64,000 nucleotides of DNA from the NCBI GenBank assembly GCA_004764695.1, contig SMSO01000005.1, forward strand, positions 223,501 through 287,500. Reading direction: 5' to 3'. Below, piece after piece: positions 12,779-38,700 of this stretch (position 1 is its first letter; the number at the start of each line of letters is the position of its first letter). This stretch comes from Schizochytrium sp. TIO01 (Eukaryota; Sar; Bigyra; Thraustochytrida; Thraustochytriidae). The notes under the pieces are model-generated. The model worked only from the letters and a program-made list of their open reading frames with translations. It was not told the DNA's origin and did not search any database. Both the position numbers and the translations under genes were made by a program.

Positions 12779-15700
12779 AGATGGTAGCTGGGTACGTAGC
12801 GAGGTACTCATCTTTGTTCGAGGAATACCCTCTCCCTTCAAGGCGCTCCAGTGTTTTAGAAAAACCAAGCTAGAAGACCAAGCAAGCAAGCTCTGTTCCA
12901 GTGCCCTCAAACCCGAGTCGAGCAGGTGAAAAGATCCGAGACATATTTTAGATTCAAGAAGCGCGTGACGGCAGCCAGCCTCGCAAGCAGTACGCAAGCA
13001 GTACGCAGACCGAATCGCTGTAAACTTCACGGGCTCTCGCTAACTTCTTTGCCAGCTTCCAGGACTCCAAATCCCCTGCGCCGCCGTTCCGCCGCCGTTC
13101 TGCCTTACTTCGCCTGCACGAGCTATGGAAGCGCGGCAAGGCGGCTTCGGTCCCCTCAGAGACCCAGAGCGCCGCCTCTAGTGGAGACCGAGGCGCCTGG
13201 TCCACCCAGCACAGTCTTGAAAGACACGACCGGAACGCATTTCCGTCGCTGCGAGCGCTCGCTCGCGAACTCGTGTGCAACGAAGCACGTCGACCAGAGG
13301 AGCTCCGTTTCACTCGAGCTTGCTCGCGCCAGTGCAGCCTCGAAGAGCTGCGTTAGATTGCTTGGCGTCGGCGCAGCACGCAGCTTGAGGCTGCTGGCAC
13401 CAACTAAGAGCGTTTGCAACCAATCGACGGTACTGAGCTTTGGAAGTGCCCTGTGGTGGCGACTGAGGAAGCGCTCAAGTTTCATGGGCTGCTAGAGATA
13501 AGCGCAGCTGCGGCCTACCCAGAGGGCGCGCGTACACCCCAATTGCCCTAACGAAACGAACTTAGGATCTTTGGATCTCCAATGTCCCTCAGGACATCCT
13601 TTAGGTCAGAGACACTCGATTCGTCGCTGCTTGACAAACCTCGAAGGCTTTGGGGCTCTGTCTTCGCCATTGCCGCCTTCTCCCGGCGCGGATTCCTCAT
13701 GAGGGCCGCGTGCCCAAACTGGGGCACTGCCCTGTATCCTGGTCTCTTTTCCATCTTGACGGTGGAGGTTTTGGGGATCGTGATGAAAGGTTGAGAGTGT
13801 TGGTATCTGTTTGTTTGTTTTTACTTTTCGTTCCTGCTTTGGGCTTTCAGGAAAGTAAGCAGAGAAAGATGGAGGGTAAAAAGGCTTGGCTGCCAACGTT
13901 GATTTAATGTGTGGAAAGAAGCCTCTCGAAGATTTGGTGTACGCAAGTCCGTAAATTCAACTCGAGACGGTGCATGGACACCCCGTGACGAACTTTGAAG
14001 CAAGACCATGGCCTCTCGCTGCATAGAATATGCACTCTCCGGGGCTCTCGATTGCAAAAGCATGGGTGGCGCTGGCGCTGATCTTTCATGCCCGATGGCG
14101 CCAGAGAGAGGTCCTCGTTCATGAAGACTTGTGGCTCCGTCGCTTGGCTGGTCTACGACGTACTCGAAAGCAGTCTGTCTGGCTGACAGCCAGTCTGACA
14201 GTCAGTCTCACAGTCATCCACGAATACTTTGGCTTTGCGTCACGAGAAGCAGCAATTGGAGAGAGGCGGCAAAAGAACTGTGCGCCATGAATTCCAGCTC
14301 GGTCGAGAATATCCAGATCCTTACACGTGGTGGCATGCTTGTGCAGGTACGCACTCGCTCGCCGTTGCTTGCATAAGTCTCAACTTCAGTTCATTCACCT
14401 TGAGGCGGCTTTGTCCAACGAAGGGTCGCTTGCCAAGCAGGCAGGCTCTGGGCACGCAGCTAGAACCGAGCTTCTTTCGCGAGTCGAATTCAGCCTTGCA
14501 AGATTGACTTCGTCGTGGTGGCCACTGCAGATCAAGATGTGTATCGCCGCACCTGGAGACAGAAGTTGTAATCAATCCTTCAGCGTATTCTGCTGGCAGC
14601 GCCAGGGGTATTGGACTCCGGCCAGTCTTGAACAAGAAGAGCTTCGCCAGTCACACAACGCGACAAGGGCGCCAGGAGAATGAATATAGACGGCAGTGGT
14701 TTAACTTGGCCAGAACCTCGACGCTCCGTGGATACCAAAGGAGCGGGGCGTTGCATCACTCGAGGGATTGAAGAAAGCCGGTCCTGAACAGCCAGGAAGT
14801 ATCGCGACTTCGGGAACCGACCAGTCCTCGTGTGGGCCTGCTGCAGATGATATCCCTGTCGGCACTGCCACGATGGCCTGAGAATGTGGCAGTTTTGTCA
14901 GACAGGCAGTCGGAATCCCACTCAGGGTATAAATAGAGTTCTACTTACCAACCGATGAAGGAGTTAGCTCTATGCGGAGTGCTGTTGTCGAGAAATCGTC
15001 TGTGCGACTGAGAGCATTCGTATTATGAATGAAGTAAGAGAGTTTGAATGGAGCTTGCAGTTTCTGTGTTCATGAGACGGTAGAGTTGAGAATGAATGAT
15101 GCAGTCACGCACGTTGCGTAGACAAATACGGCTAAACGCTAGGTAGCTCGAATGCATGTTAGCTAATGGTCAATGTGCCATATATTGCTACATGAAATCA
15201 TTAAAACCGACCGGTAGATGGATAGGTACATGTGTGTATAGCCATACTCATCTTTCTTCATAGTGCAATCAGAGTCACAGCATCTGGTGCGAAGGTTTCT
15301 TGAGCCATTGCCAAAGTACGACAGCCATTTTGTTTCGCATACCAGGGCTGTCATGCTCATGCCATGAGAGGAAAAGAACCATAGCACAGCGGTTTGCAAA
15401 CGCCACTGAGTAGTAGCGTAACTAGGCGCTAAGTTTGCGCACTTCAGATATCTCAAATGTTTTTTCAATAATGACCTCTTAGTTTTAATATTCAAAAAAA
15501 TAAAATTAAAATAAATAAATTGAAAGGACCGCACCAGACAGAAATCAAAGAAAGTATCGCAGCCGTCGCAATCGGTCGCTACTTTTACAAAACCTTTCTA
15601 TTATGATTCCATTATGATCTAGGACACACGCAGCACCCACGATGCTTGCCAATATACTCGAAGCTCGAGCCCATCAATGAGGAGCGGCATCGTGCCAATT

Positions 15701-17442
15701 GAATAGAGTTAATCAGATATAGTCATCAATCCGAAGTGTTAATCGCAAACACACTTATTTATGGTGTGTACCTACCGTGACAATTTGTCGGGCGTCATCT
15801 GAGTTGGTCTTTCTGAGAAACATCCAATCTAAGCACCAATCTAAGAGGAATAGTGTGTTCGCAGAGTCAGCCATCAGGACGCACGAGAAGCTAAGCGTGA
15901 CACTTAGCACCTTTAAAACATGAAGTACTGCCGTACCTCTACAGGTGCTTTGCCCGCAAATAGCCAAGTCATTGGTTGGCCTTTTCGACCAGGCCCGTAT
16001 GACGGAGATATGCATTTCTTTGATGAAGACGTGGCTGAGGAGGTGTGGTTCTTTCTAAAAGCCAACGCTGCCGCCGTCAATTGCTATGCATGAGATTCTC
16101 AAGCGAGTTGTTCTTCGGTGGAAGGCGCAAACCAAGCCTTTAAAAATGCATAATAGCACAGCGCGACAGTATCGCCTTTCTGTTCTCCGTGCTGAAACAT
16201 GTTCCAATGACGGGTGGCGTCCTTACGATGATATTGGCAACCAAGTCTACAGATAACCTTTGAAGAAGAAAAGTCGCTGAGCCCTCGCATTACGCCTGCA
16301 AAGCACTGCATTGCTGGTTTGTGATGCTTGCAAATAAGCACAAGCACACACGCACACAGATATTGACGATATGCTGTTGCACATGTGATGGATGGATTCG
16401 CGCAAGCTAGGAATGAGCACTTTATTTTCCTCCCTTCTTCCACGAGCCCTCCCAAATAGCAAATCGATGTGTCATGAGCTCTCCGTTGGTTGACTGAATT
16501 GCTCAGCGAGCTCCGCTACGCCGATCAGGTGCGCGGATTATCTATGCAAGCAGAGTACGCTCCCTCCCACCTGGACAAACTCCTGGGCGCAGCAAACGGA
16601 AATATTGATGAGAATCGTGAGGCAACTAGGACAGGGTAGTATTTCTATTCATTTCTGCCTAACAACACCCAACGCAGAGGAACACATCAACTTTGAGGTC
16701 CCAGACCTTCGAAAGCTAATACCTGGACTCCGTTCTTGACGTTGACTCGATGAGCTCGAGGCAGAGACAGAGCAGCAGGATTGCGTTAACGTTGAAAAGC
16801 TGAGGCAAGCTCAAAGTCACAAGAGCTTGCAGGTCTGGAAACACGCACACATTCACACATCTCTGCACCAAGCAAAGATCCTCGAACCGGCTTTTGCGAG
16901 CTGACGCTGTTGCTCCATTCGGAGTGCAGATCCTCCGTGTGGAGTGCAGAGCAAGTGTCTCTAGTGAGCTGCGCGGAAGAAGAAGATGATGATGAAGAAG
17001 AAGTAGAAGAGGACCTTTGGAGGTGGAACGAGTGATCCACGCGTGAAGATGGCTTGGGATGGTGATTAAATGGACCTAGGCAACTGGTAGGTGGTCACGG
17101 TGATGCTTCTGGCAGATGACTTAGCGTGCACGTTTGGAGTGTAGGTACTACCCAATATGTAGTATGTAAGAGCGTGAGGAGCAAGCGTCAACAACACGTG
17201 AAGAGCATGCGAATAATGGGAAAAGAGAATCGGTGGACCCAGCAAAACCGCAAGCAGAGACGAGATCAGGTTTGCCAAGCAGGCAACAGAAGCAGCAGCG
17301 TGGAGACTATTAGGACTACGGGCGCAGCAGTATTACTTAGAGGACCAACAGCGAGACGGCCCTGATACTTGCTGAAAACACAGGACAGGACTGATTGTTC
17401 TGGTTCTCGAACCCCGCTGCAGTTGCCGATTGATAAAGAGTT
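12779..17442. other. Gene-poor region with a GC-rich island
   Basis: No gene can be supported. From about 12950 to 14700 the DNA is clearly more GC-rich than its surroundings and shows overlapping open frames of 60-190 codons in several frames on both strands. That pattern is expected from high GC and low stop-codon density. None has a domain or a paralogue in the window. Small features are a CAGTCTGA-like short repeat at 14171-14215, a TATAAATA word near 14928, and a GAA/GAT-rich tract at 16975-17011. From 14700 to 17442 the sequence is ordinary intergenic DNA. Confidence 0.5.
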
Positions 17443-18957
17443 ATGACTGAAAAATTAAGGAGATGGAGAAAGAACTTAAAGAAGTATGTGCCGACACGCC
17501 TGGTTGTCATGGCACTTGCCTCGCGCTTACTGCTATACGGCAACATTCGTGTGCTCTACCCACTAAAGAACTTTATTGCAGAGGACTGGGGTATCTCCTC
17601 CACTGAAATGAACAACATTCTAGCTGCAGGTGAGCTTAGCAGTATTGGTGCTGGTGTCGTTGGTTCGCTTGGCGACATTTACGGACACCGTGTCATGGCC
17701 CTCGGGTCCTGGGGTATGGCGTTAGTCTTTTGCTGCCTTGTTCTTTGCCCACCTTCTTTGGAGCTAGAGATGGTTGCACGTGTCATTTCCTCTCTCTTTG
17801 GCACGGTGTTCATGGTAGCAACTCAGTCCGCCGTAGTAGCGGAAACAGAGCAAAGTCAACTAGGTTATGTCACAGGTATTTCTGAATCTGGTTGGAGCAT
17901 TTCAATTCTTGCCCTTGTGCCAATTCTAACTGTCATTTATGAGAATGGCGGCTGGCGTGCTATGTGGGGGACACTGTGTATTTTAATGGTCCCGCTATGC
18001 TTTGAACTATACTTCAAATTTCCTCAAGATGAGCGTATGGTCAAAGATAAGGAAAGTTCAATGATTAATGTAATGAGTAGCAGCTCTGAAGCCCCGGCTT
18101 TGAAAGAAAAAAACATACTAGATACTAGTGAGACAAATGAAGATCACGTCATGAGTAATTATGGAGGAAATGACTCATTTGCGGGAAACAAAGAGGTTGT
18201 CCCAACGGAAAGAGAAAATATCAATCCTAGAATTAGTGAAGCAAAGGACAACTCAACTCGTAAAATGGAGTTGCAATCCTCCGAGAATGGCCAGCCGCCT
18301 AATACGCCCCCAAAAATGACATGGGCGTGGTTCAAAGAATCGTCGTATTACGCTGTCTTTATGCCGGGGCCGACGATGTTTAACCTCTCTAGTCTGGTTC
18401 TCAACATCGGGCACAACCTTATGTTCCTTGCTTTTACTGACTGGGCATTTATTTATTACAATGTTGATGCTGAAAGCATGGGTGTAGCGAGTTTCGGTAT
18501 TGGTGCAGCCGAGCTAGCTGGTGATTTGTTTGTCATTTTTTTCTCAGGTCGCCTCGGTCTTTTGAACACCATCTATATCACTTGTGTTTTTTTTGCTATT
18601 GCTATCGGTATGTTTATCCTTGCTGCAGAACATTCCTTTGGCGCTGGTGTTGCTCTTGCTGCTATCCTCTTTTTGCCTGGAGAATCTATAATTGTTGCGC
18701 AAATCGCTTTGGCTGAGTCTTACGTAGTTGAGAAGCACCGCACTACCATGCTTGCTATGAACTACCAGTGTCACTTCCTGGGCCGCGCAATAGGCGCTTT
18801 CATTGCAGATTCCATTTGGAATAGAGGCGAAGTATTCTCGTCGGGTCTTTTGGGAGTGGCTTCAACTGTGGTAGCGCTACTCCTGCAATTTTTCTCCTCC
18901 TTTTACATCCCAAAGCCCAGTCCCAAGGCGGAGGATCTTGAAGTAAGTAATAATTGA
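17443..18957 (+). CDS. Major facilitator superfamily transporter, substrate unknown
   Basis: This is a single-exon 504-residue membrane protein of the MFS_1 type. The first half (about residues 20-200) has six predicted membrane segments. Between TM2 and TM3 it carries the signature loop GSLGDIYGHR at about residues 72-82, matching the G-x-L-x-D-x-x-G-x-R motif. A polar, low-complexity cytoplasmic loop of about 100 residues (about 200-300) follows. The second six-helix half then begins near MTWAWFKESSYYAVF and ends with FSSFYIPKP. The first ATG gives a short basic N-terminus, as usual for the family. A bacterial-type spinster or anion/sugar-phosphate transporter is possible, but nothing fixes the substrate. 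It stands alone, with the ROCO cluster beginning about 370 bp downstream. Confidence 0.85.
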   Translation: MTEKLRRWRKNLKKYVPTRLVVMALASRLLLYGNIRVLYPLKNFIAEDWGISSTEMNNILAAGELSSIGAGVVGSLGDIYGHRVMALGSWGMALVFCCLVLCPPSLELEMVARVISSLFGTVFMVATQSAVVAETEQSQLGYVTGISESGWSISILALVPILTVIYENGGWRAMWGTLCILMVPLCFELYFKFPQDERMVKDKESSMINVMSSSSEAPALKEKNILDTSETNEDHVMSNYGGNDSFAGNKEVVPTERENINPRISEAKDNSTRKMELQSSENGQPPNTPPKMTWAWFKESSYYAVFMPGPTMFNLSSLVLNIGHNLMFLAFTDWAFIYYNVDAESMGVASFGIGAAELAGDLFVIFFSGRLGLLNTIYITCVFFAIAIGMFILAAEHSFGAGVALAAILFLPGESIIVAQIALAESYVVEKHRTTMLAMNYQCHFLGRAIGAFIADSIWNRGEVFSSGLLGVASTVVALLLQFFSSFYIPKPSPKAEDLEVSNN

Positions 18958-19327
18958 AGACAAGAGCAGAGCGATAACCTCACCGGATATGTGTTTCCTT
19001 TATGTTTGTACTGAACATTTCCTTTCGAAAGTTTGATATAGTTTGCCATGGTAGTAGGTATATACCTATTAAGTTGATGGCTCTAATTTCTTCAATTCAA
19101 ACCAACGAAGAAGAAGAAGAACTTAATGCTCAGTAAATGGAAGTATGTTCTACATACTAACTCCTTCAATTAAACATCAAATAACATCAAACATTCTCGT
19201 GTATTCATTAATATTCAACAAATGTTCTTCCGTTATACACTTTTAAAATGAACAGCGAAAATCCCTCTAGGTGAGCTAGTTTACAATTTTCGCAATCTGA
19301 AAAACCCAAACTAAAGATTCATTTGGT
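18958..19327. other. Intergenic, left border of the ROCO cluster
   Basis: This is the 3' flank of the MFS gene, AT-rich and without a supported feature. At about 19328 the sequence switches abruptly into DNA homologous to the middle of the ROCO terminal exons, which marks the left breakpoint of the duplicated cluster. Confidence 0.5.
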
Positions 19328-20690
19328 GTAATTGCGGATAAAGCTATGAAACAAGATTACGTTAAGCGGAAAGTGCCTCTTGCTTGGCTCAAAGTACACG
19401 AGGATTTACTTCAGCAAAAGAAATCCTACCTTATGTATGATGATGTGGTCAATCGTGCAGCTCTGTATGGTCGCAGCCATGAGGATGTGGATGAAAGGTT
19501 ACTCTACTTCCATACCCTTGGCATTGTGGTTCACCTGTGTAGCACTGAGGCCCTGCAACGTGCGGTCATCTTGGAACTGCAGTGGCTTCTTGATAAGCTT
19601 ACTCGAGTTATCGCTGATGACATTCATGTACATCAGATGTATCGAAATCGTGATTTGAGGAATGCAGGTGTGGAGGAGGTCTTTTATCGTCTGCGTCGCG
19701 ATGCAATCGCAACACATAGTCTCCTTGAGTTTCTGTGGGAAGGTGAAGAAGTCGACTATCTCATTCGCTTTATGCGAGAGAATTTGCTACTGAGTGACTG
19801 GGTATACAATCGCAAGGCAAAAGAGTCTGAGTACCTTGTCTCAAGTCTATTGTCAGACTCGCAGCGCCATGTGAACACGAGCAAATTCAAGCCTGGATTG
19901 ACTTGTGAACTTGATTTCTCTGAATTTTACCTCCCCAATGGAGTTTTCCAGCGTCTTGTCGCACAGTGTGCAGCCAATGCAACAAGGCCTGATATAAGAG
20001 GGACAGCGCCTCTTGTACCACCTGATCTTGATCGACACACAGCGAGACTTGCACTTGGACGTAATAGTTTTCTATTGCGTGTGCCAGGCGACTCTATTCG
20101 TGTTCAAATTCACCAGAGCGCAAAGACCCCAGCAACCGCAATCAAAGTTTTGATCTCGATGTTTCGAGAGCAGGAGGAAGTTCTCTTTACCAATCAAGTG
20201 GGATCTCCGGCTTTTCGGCGCAAATTCAAAAGAAAGAATTGTTTACAATGCTCTTGAGGCGGCACGCATTTTAGGCGAAACAGAAATTGTTAGTGTGGAT
20301 CATATTATAATTCCTGTCGAGGAATTTGCACCATTTTACGACGAAAATATTGACCGTCTTGATACAGATGAGGATGGAACAAATCTGCCATTTTACGTGA
20401 TTGCAAAACTGAGGAGTGGTGAGGAAAGCCACGTGTTTTAAAGCCATGTAGAGTCCACTGGAGGCAATCTTGCTGAGTTGTTGGCCGAGAAGTTATCTCA
20501 TCGAGGACTCAAAGTTTGTCTTTCAAGAGTACCATGGAAACTTGAACCAGGATGCAATGAAGTACACGAATACCGTTCCCGCGCTTTATCCTGATCTCTT
20601 CAAAGATATAGAATCATTGCCGGTGCGGCGCATATGTTATGCGCAAGAGGCATTTTTGACACAGTTGATTGGCCGTCATAATTAGACCTA
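19328..20690 (+). pseudogene. ROCO locus 1: 5'-truncated COR-TIR remnant
   Basis: This fragment matches the COR and TIR parts of the terminal exons of loci 2 and 3. Homology begins at about 19328, just before M-K-Q-D-Y-V. The LRR exons, the Roc GTPase domain and any start codon are absent. The COR frame is open to 20257 (about 300 codons). A deletion near 20205 shifts the frame. An in-frame TAA sits at 20439, the same codon where locus 3 has TGA. About 165 bp of the TIR core, including the conserved Cys-Met-Glu-Phe region, is deleted near 20560. It is a decayed gene copy, useful mainly as a source for gene conversion or as evidence of birth-and-death evolution. Confidence 0.88.
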
Positions 20691-22757
20691 CTGATTTTAT
20701 AAATTGTGAAGTATTATCCTTGGGTAAGAGGCAGAGAATGTTTTTTGATAGTTTCTGCTATAGACGTCTACATTGCTTGAGAAGCCATAGACAAGCTCAT
20801 GCCCAGTCCGAGCGTCGTAGAAACTTGCATCGGTCTGAAACATTCAATGGCGACCCTGGTTCACGGTCAGCGCTAAACGCGTCCTTGTAAGCCAGATAAT
20901 CGGATGTGCGGGGTACTGGTGGATGGTAGCGCTACTTTGAGATGATGGAGAGGATTTAGAGAAGGTGAAACTCATTGTTGGCCTTGTCCAGCGCTTTACT
21001 ACTTCTGATGTATGGTCACCTACGAGCCTGGGCTTCGAAATAATAAAGACCATCTTGCGGAGAACAAATGTAGTGCAGACAGTATTATGTATGAGTCGCT
21101 CCTAAAGAATAGTGTTTGGCACGTCCTAGAGCTTAAAATAAACCAGAACGTATGATGTAGTAGCCAACAAACCTGATAAAATCGTACAGAAAAGGTTCAC
21201 CATGCGGAGGATACGTCGTCATCTTTAAAATAAAACCAAGTACACAGGAGGGTATGGAACATCGATATTGATAAAAGCATATATTTCTGTCCGTAGTATG
21301 CACAAGTTGTATGTTGTGATGGTTCATTCAAGCTATCCAAAGATTACACAGAATGCTACCAAGTCGCGCCAGTTGGAGATTGCGATGACATGCGTTCATG
21401 CCGAAATTATAGGATTCTTTGACAAAGCTTTTGATCAGCGACAGTGTTCACGTCCTTTCTGCTGTCTGCTTCTTTACTTCCTAACATGTTCTAGCATTCC
21501 ACTTGTTCAAGTATCCTCTGCGCCAACATGGAGTCTGCAACTGTGATTGCTTCTTTAAAGAAGGGTGTCTCCAAGAACTTGTCCAAGATTCGTCACTGTT
21601 GCTCGTGACCTAACTTCGATGAGAACGAATTCAGGTACCACTTGTTCATGGCTTCGAATCAATATGATGTATGCTCTTCTGCTGTGCATTCTTAATGGCA
21701 CCCACCCCCGTACCAATGGACGTTCGTTTTATCAGCATTGAGACTACCTCAGAGCTATTGCTTCTCGCAGGCACAACAAATTAAAAGGAACTTAAAGATG
21801 CTCTAGAGGTACTCTAAATATCTAAGCGAAACCCTTTTTAGTAAAATGGATCATAGTGCAGGTTTAATCTGGTCAGCGCGGAAGAGACTCTACTGCATTC
21901 CTGTCAAATCCATCCCACCAGCGTGGAACCGCATCAGTGCTGCAATGATCATCGCAGCTACGCTCAGTTTAACTTCGAGTTATTCACTCATAATGATAAT
22001 GGCTCGAACAACTTCTTTGTTAACTATCAGCATCTAAAACAAACTAGCGATACACACACCCATGAAAGCTGGCTCGTCAAAGTCTCATCAAAGGAGCGCG
22101 GCATGAAAGTCCCTGTCATGCCTACGATAGTGAAGTCAATAAGCACCGTCACTTCACCTCTCTCCAATCACCAGACGCAACAAACCTCACCGCGGGTGCG
22201 TGTCTCCTTGCGTTCTGCACGAATTGAGGAATCTCAGTCATTGGCGCGCTTCTCAAAGCTTCTTCACCGCTCATAATCTACATTGCGTTTTCCTTATCAT
22301 GATGTGTTATATTTCTTCAAAAGATCGTACACTTTACTATAAGTTAAATGCGCAGAACATTTACAAATCCAGCATGCTTAAAGGAATGCTCTTCAATCTC
22401 TTTCGAATGCAAAATGTCAATCTCAGAGAAGTAAGCATAATAACTCTGAAGTGGATGCCTCTGAGCTTTCAATATATAGTTTCTCGACTACTCATCTAGT
22501 GATATCACCTTTTTAAAATCAAGACCACTAAGTACTCTTATCATAAACTTTAATGAATCAGCACGTGCGCACGCACTCGCAAAACTTCTGCATCAACACA
22601 GGTAGAAAACCGCGCAGCAGAACCTCAAGCTTCGAGAGAGTAGAGCTGCATCACCAGGCCTAGCGGACGCACACATAAGAGATACGCGTGCTTCAATAAA
22701 AATAGAAAAACCATACCTGGAAAGCTCGGGCTTGCGGAAGCAGATAGATTCTTAGAG
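20691..22757 (+). repeat. Duplicated 3' flank of ROCO locus 1, leading into the next start exon
   Basis: Most of this block recurs at 37850-39756 and its first part recurs at 44893-46206. It links the end of one ROCO gene to the start exon of the next, so the repeating unit is gene plus about 2-4 kb of flank. Within it, around 21846-22160, a stretch translates (with breaks) to a peptide containing FELFTHNDNG. This may be a relic of another gene, but I cannot identify it. Confidence 0.8.
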
Positions 22758-35797
<13,040 letters not shown>

Positions 35798-38700
35798 TTT
35801 TATAAATTGTATCGCATTATTATCCTTGGGCCAGAGGCAGAGAATGAATTTTGACAGTTTCTATTGTAGATGTCTGGGTTGCTTGAGAACCCATAAACAA
35901 GCTCATCCCCAGTGTGAGCGAACTTCCGTCGATGATTTGTTCACTTCTTTTGAAGAAATAGGTCACATTTCTGCAGCACAAATTAGAGACCAATAACTAA
36001 TCTGTGAGCAACCAAAAAGACTTCAAACTCATAAAACTGTCATCATACAGAAGGCAGGTATTTTGGACAGATAATTTTTTTAAACTGTGAAGGCTATGTG
36101 GATACATCTCATTCAGCACAGCAACGTTTGAAGCCTTGAAGGTGAAGCAAATCACACCTGGGGTTGATTGTTTAAAATCTAAGCAACCAGACAAGCAAAA
36201 CACCATAAATACTTCGAAATACGTCACAATTCTCCGTTAAATAGAATTTAGACGACCCATGTTCACGCTTTGGCAATCCTGTGAACATGAAGTTGCTCAT
36301 CATCACCTGCACTGAATATACTTGCATGTGCAGTTGATAAATACGGCAAAGCTCTAGAAAGGCCCAAGATGCGGCTAGACTCGCAAAGCTTCTCTGCCGG
36401 TTGTCATTTCCCCAATGTCAAAACTCACCGTTATCAGGCTCTGAGCAAATAAGGTCTGCGAAGCTCTTGCCAAAGGAAACTGTTCTATCATTCGGTTGCT
36501 CTTATTTCTGTGTTCTTGAAAACACCTAATTGTCAGATCCGAGGCCCTATCGATCATGCATATCTTCCAAGGGCCCTTACTAGTTACGCATGATTTATCC
36601 ACAGAGACTTCAAGTCCTCATGAACCGTGACCTCCAAGGTCATCCGTCGACACCTCTGTGTTTCGCAAATCGAATGTCTTAAGTTCTCAACTTGCAGCAG
36701 TAGCCAGGATCTCTAGCCAGGATCTCTATCGCAGTCATGTGCCCGACTGTAATGAAGTCTCTGACTTAATGCAAGGTCATCATACCTACCGTTCTTTGCG
36801 CCCGTCGTCGCAAGGTTATTTATTCCTCGGCCCAAAGCTGGTCGCTGTGAGCTCTTGCGAGTGACCAAAGAGTTTATGTACTACCTGCTGTAACTCTATA
36901 TCCCACACAAAACCGCACTTGTCTTTTCCACAGTACGCAATGAAGCTGCTGTCTGAGCTCACAGATACGTCTACGAGCTCGTTGCCACGTAGGCCCGCAA
37001 AAGCCGCAACTTGCCGACCCTGTGCTGCATCTCGCAGTGGATTGTGCAACCGCACGGGCTTGTCAGCGCTGGTTGTTAATTCATACTTGCCTGCGAAACA
37101 GGCAGCAAGCACTGCGGCGCGGTGAGATTTCCACGCTCTCGTGGAACCGCTATGCAATTTTGAGTTTTGCTTCTCTATTAGAATATCTACCTGCTTATGG
37201 ACAACCAGACACGTGATTATTACAAAACCCTTTTGTTCATTGTGAGGAACAAGCTCGTGGTTGCGAAAAAGCTCAGTTCGATACACGAGGCAGAAATTTG
37301 GTTTAAGGAATGGTTCAGTTGGCTCATCTAGACTTTTTGCTGAATGCAAGGAGACTAGGTACGGCCTCGTGGTGCGAATAATGTTGGGCTCGAAGCTCCA
37401 AGAGTTTCATGAAAGAGGCTTCGGAAAACCTTCCCTGGAAAACATGCGTGAAGACGTACGTGAAAATGTCCCAAACCCTAATAAATTGGCTCGCAATGTC
37501 TTTTTTAAAAGTGATCGCTTCTTCAAAAGCTGTTGTTCGCTAAGGAAGGCTCAGATATTCGAAGAAACAGTGTAGCTTTGTTGAAAATCCTAGAGGTGTG
37601 AGAGGAGATTTAAAAAATGAAAGAAAGAAAACTGATCAACAATTGTATTCATAATAATGTTCAAATGATATGCCCCTTCATCTCGCAAGAAAATATGATG
37701 CAAGAATAAAAAATGATGAAAACCTCGAGATGAAGAGAGGAGATGAGAAAGGAGAAATAGCACGAGCTATGAGAGATTAAAAATATGAACAGCCCTCTGA
37801 AACTTTTCTAACACCAGTTCCAGACCGCCGCCCTTGGTAGTCATAGAAACCTGCGTAGGTCTAAAAAGTTCAATGGTGACCCGGGTTCACGATCAGTGCA
37901 AAACGAGTTCTTGTAAGCCAGATAATCGCATCAGTGGGGTGCTGGTGGAAGGTAGCGTTAATTATAGATGTAAGAGAGGCATTCGAGAAGGATAAAAAGA
38001 TTATTGGCCATGTCCAGCGCTTTACTACTTATGATATATGTTCGCTTACGAGCAGGAGCTTCGATTATTAAAGACTATCTTGCGGAGAACAAATGTAGTG
38101 CAGACAGTATTATGTATGAGTCGCTCCTAAGGAATAGTGTTTGGCACGTCCTAGAGCTTAAAATGAACCAGAACGTATGATGTAGTAGCCAACAAACCTG
38201 ATAAAATCGTACAGAAAAGGTTCACCATGCGGAGGATACGTCGTCATCTTTAAGATAAAACCAAGTGCATAGGAGGGTATGGAACATCGATATTGACAAA
38301 AGCATATATTTCTGTCCGTAGTATGCACAAGTTGTATGTTGTGATGGTTCATTCAATCTATCCAAAGAGTACACAGAATGCTCCCAAGTCGCCACAGTTG
38401 GAGATTGCGATGACATGAGTTCATGCCCTAATTATAGCATTCTTTGACAAAGCTTTTGATCAGCGACAGTGTTCACATCCTTTCTGCTGGTTGCATCTTT
38501 ACTTCCTAACATGTTCTAGCATTCCACTTGTTCGAGTATCCTCTGCGCCAACATGGAGTCTGCAACTGTGATTCCTTCTTTAAAGAAGGGTTTCTCCAAG
38601 AACTTGTCCAAGATCCGTCCCTGTTGCTCATGACCTAACTTCGATGAGAACGAATTCAGGTACCACTTGTTCATGGCTTCGAATCAATATGATGTATGCT

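Noticed and set aside
12926-13495. A 189-codon plus-strand gene in the GC-rich island
   Set aside because: Equally long frames overlap it on the minus strand, the translation is low-complexity, and nothing supports one frame over another.
37850-37900. A tRNA-like stretch around GACCCGGGTTCACGATC in the ROCO flanks
   Set aside because: The word resembles a T-arm, but I could not build the acceptor, D and anticodon arms around it, and the copies differ at the supposed stem positions.
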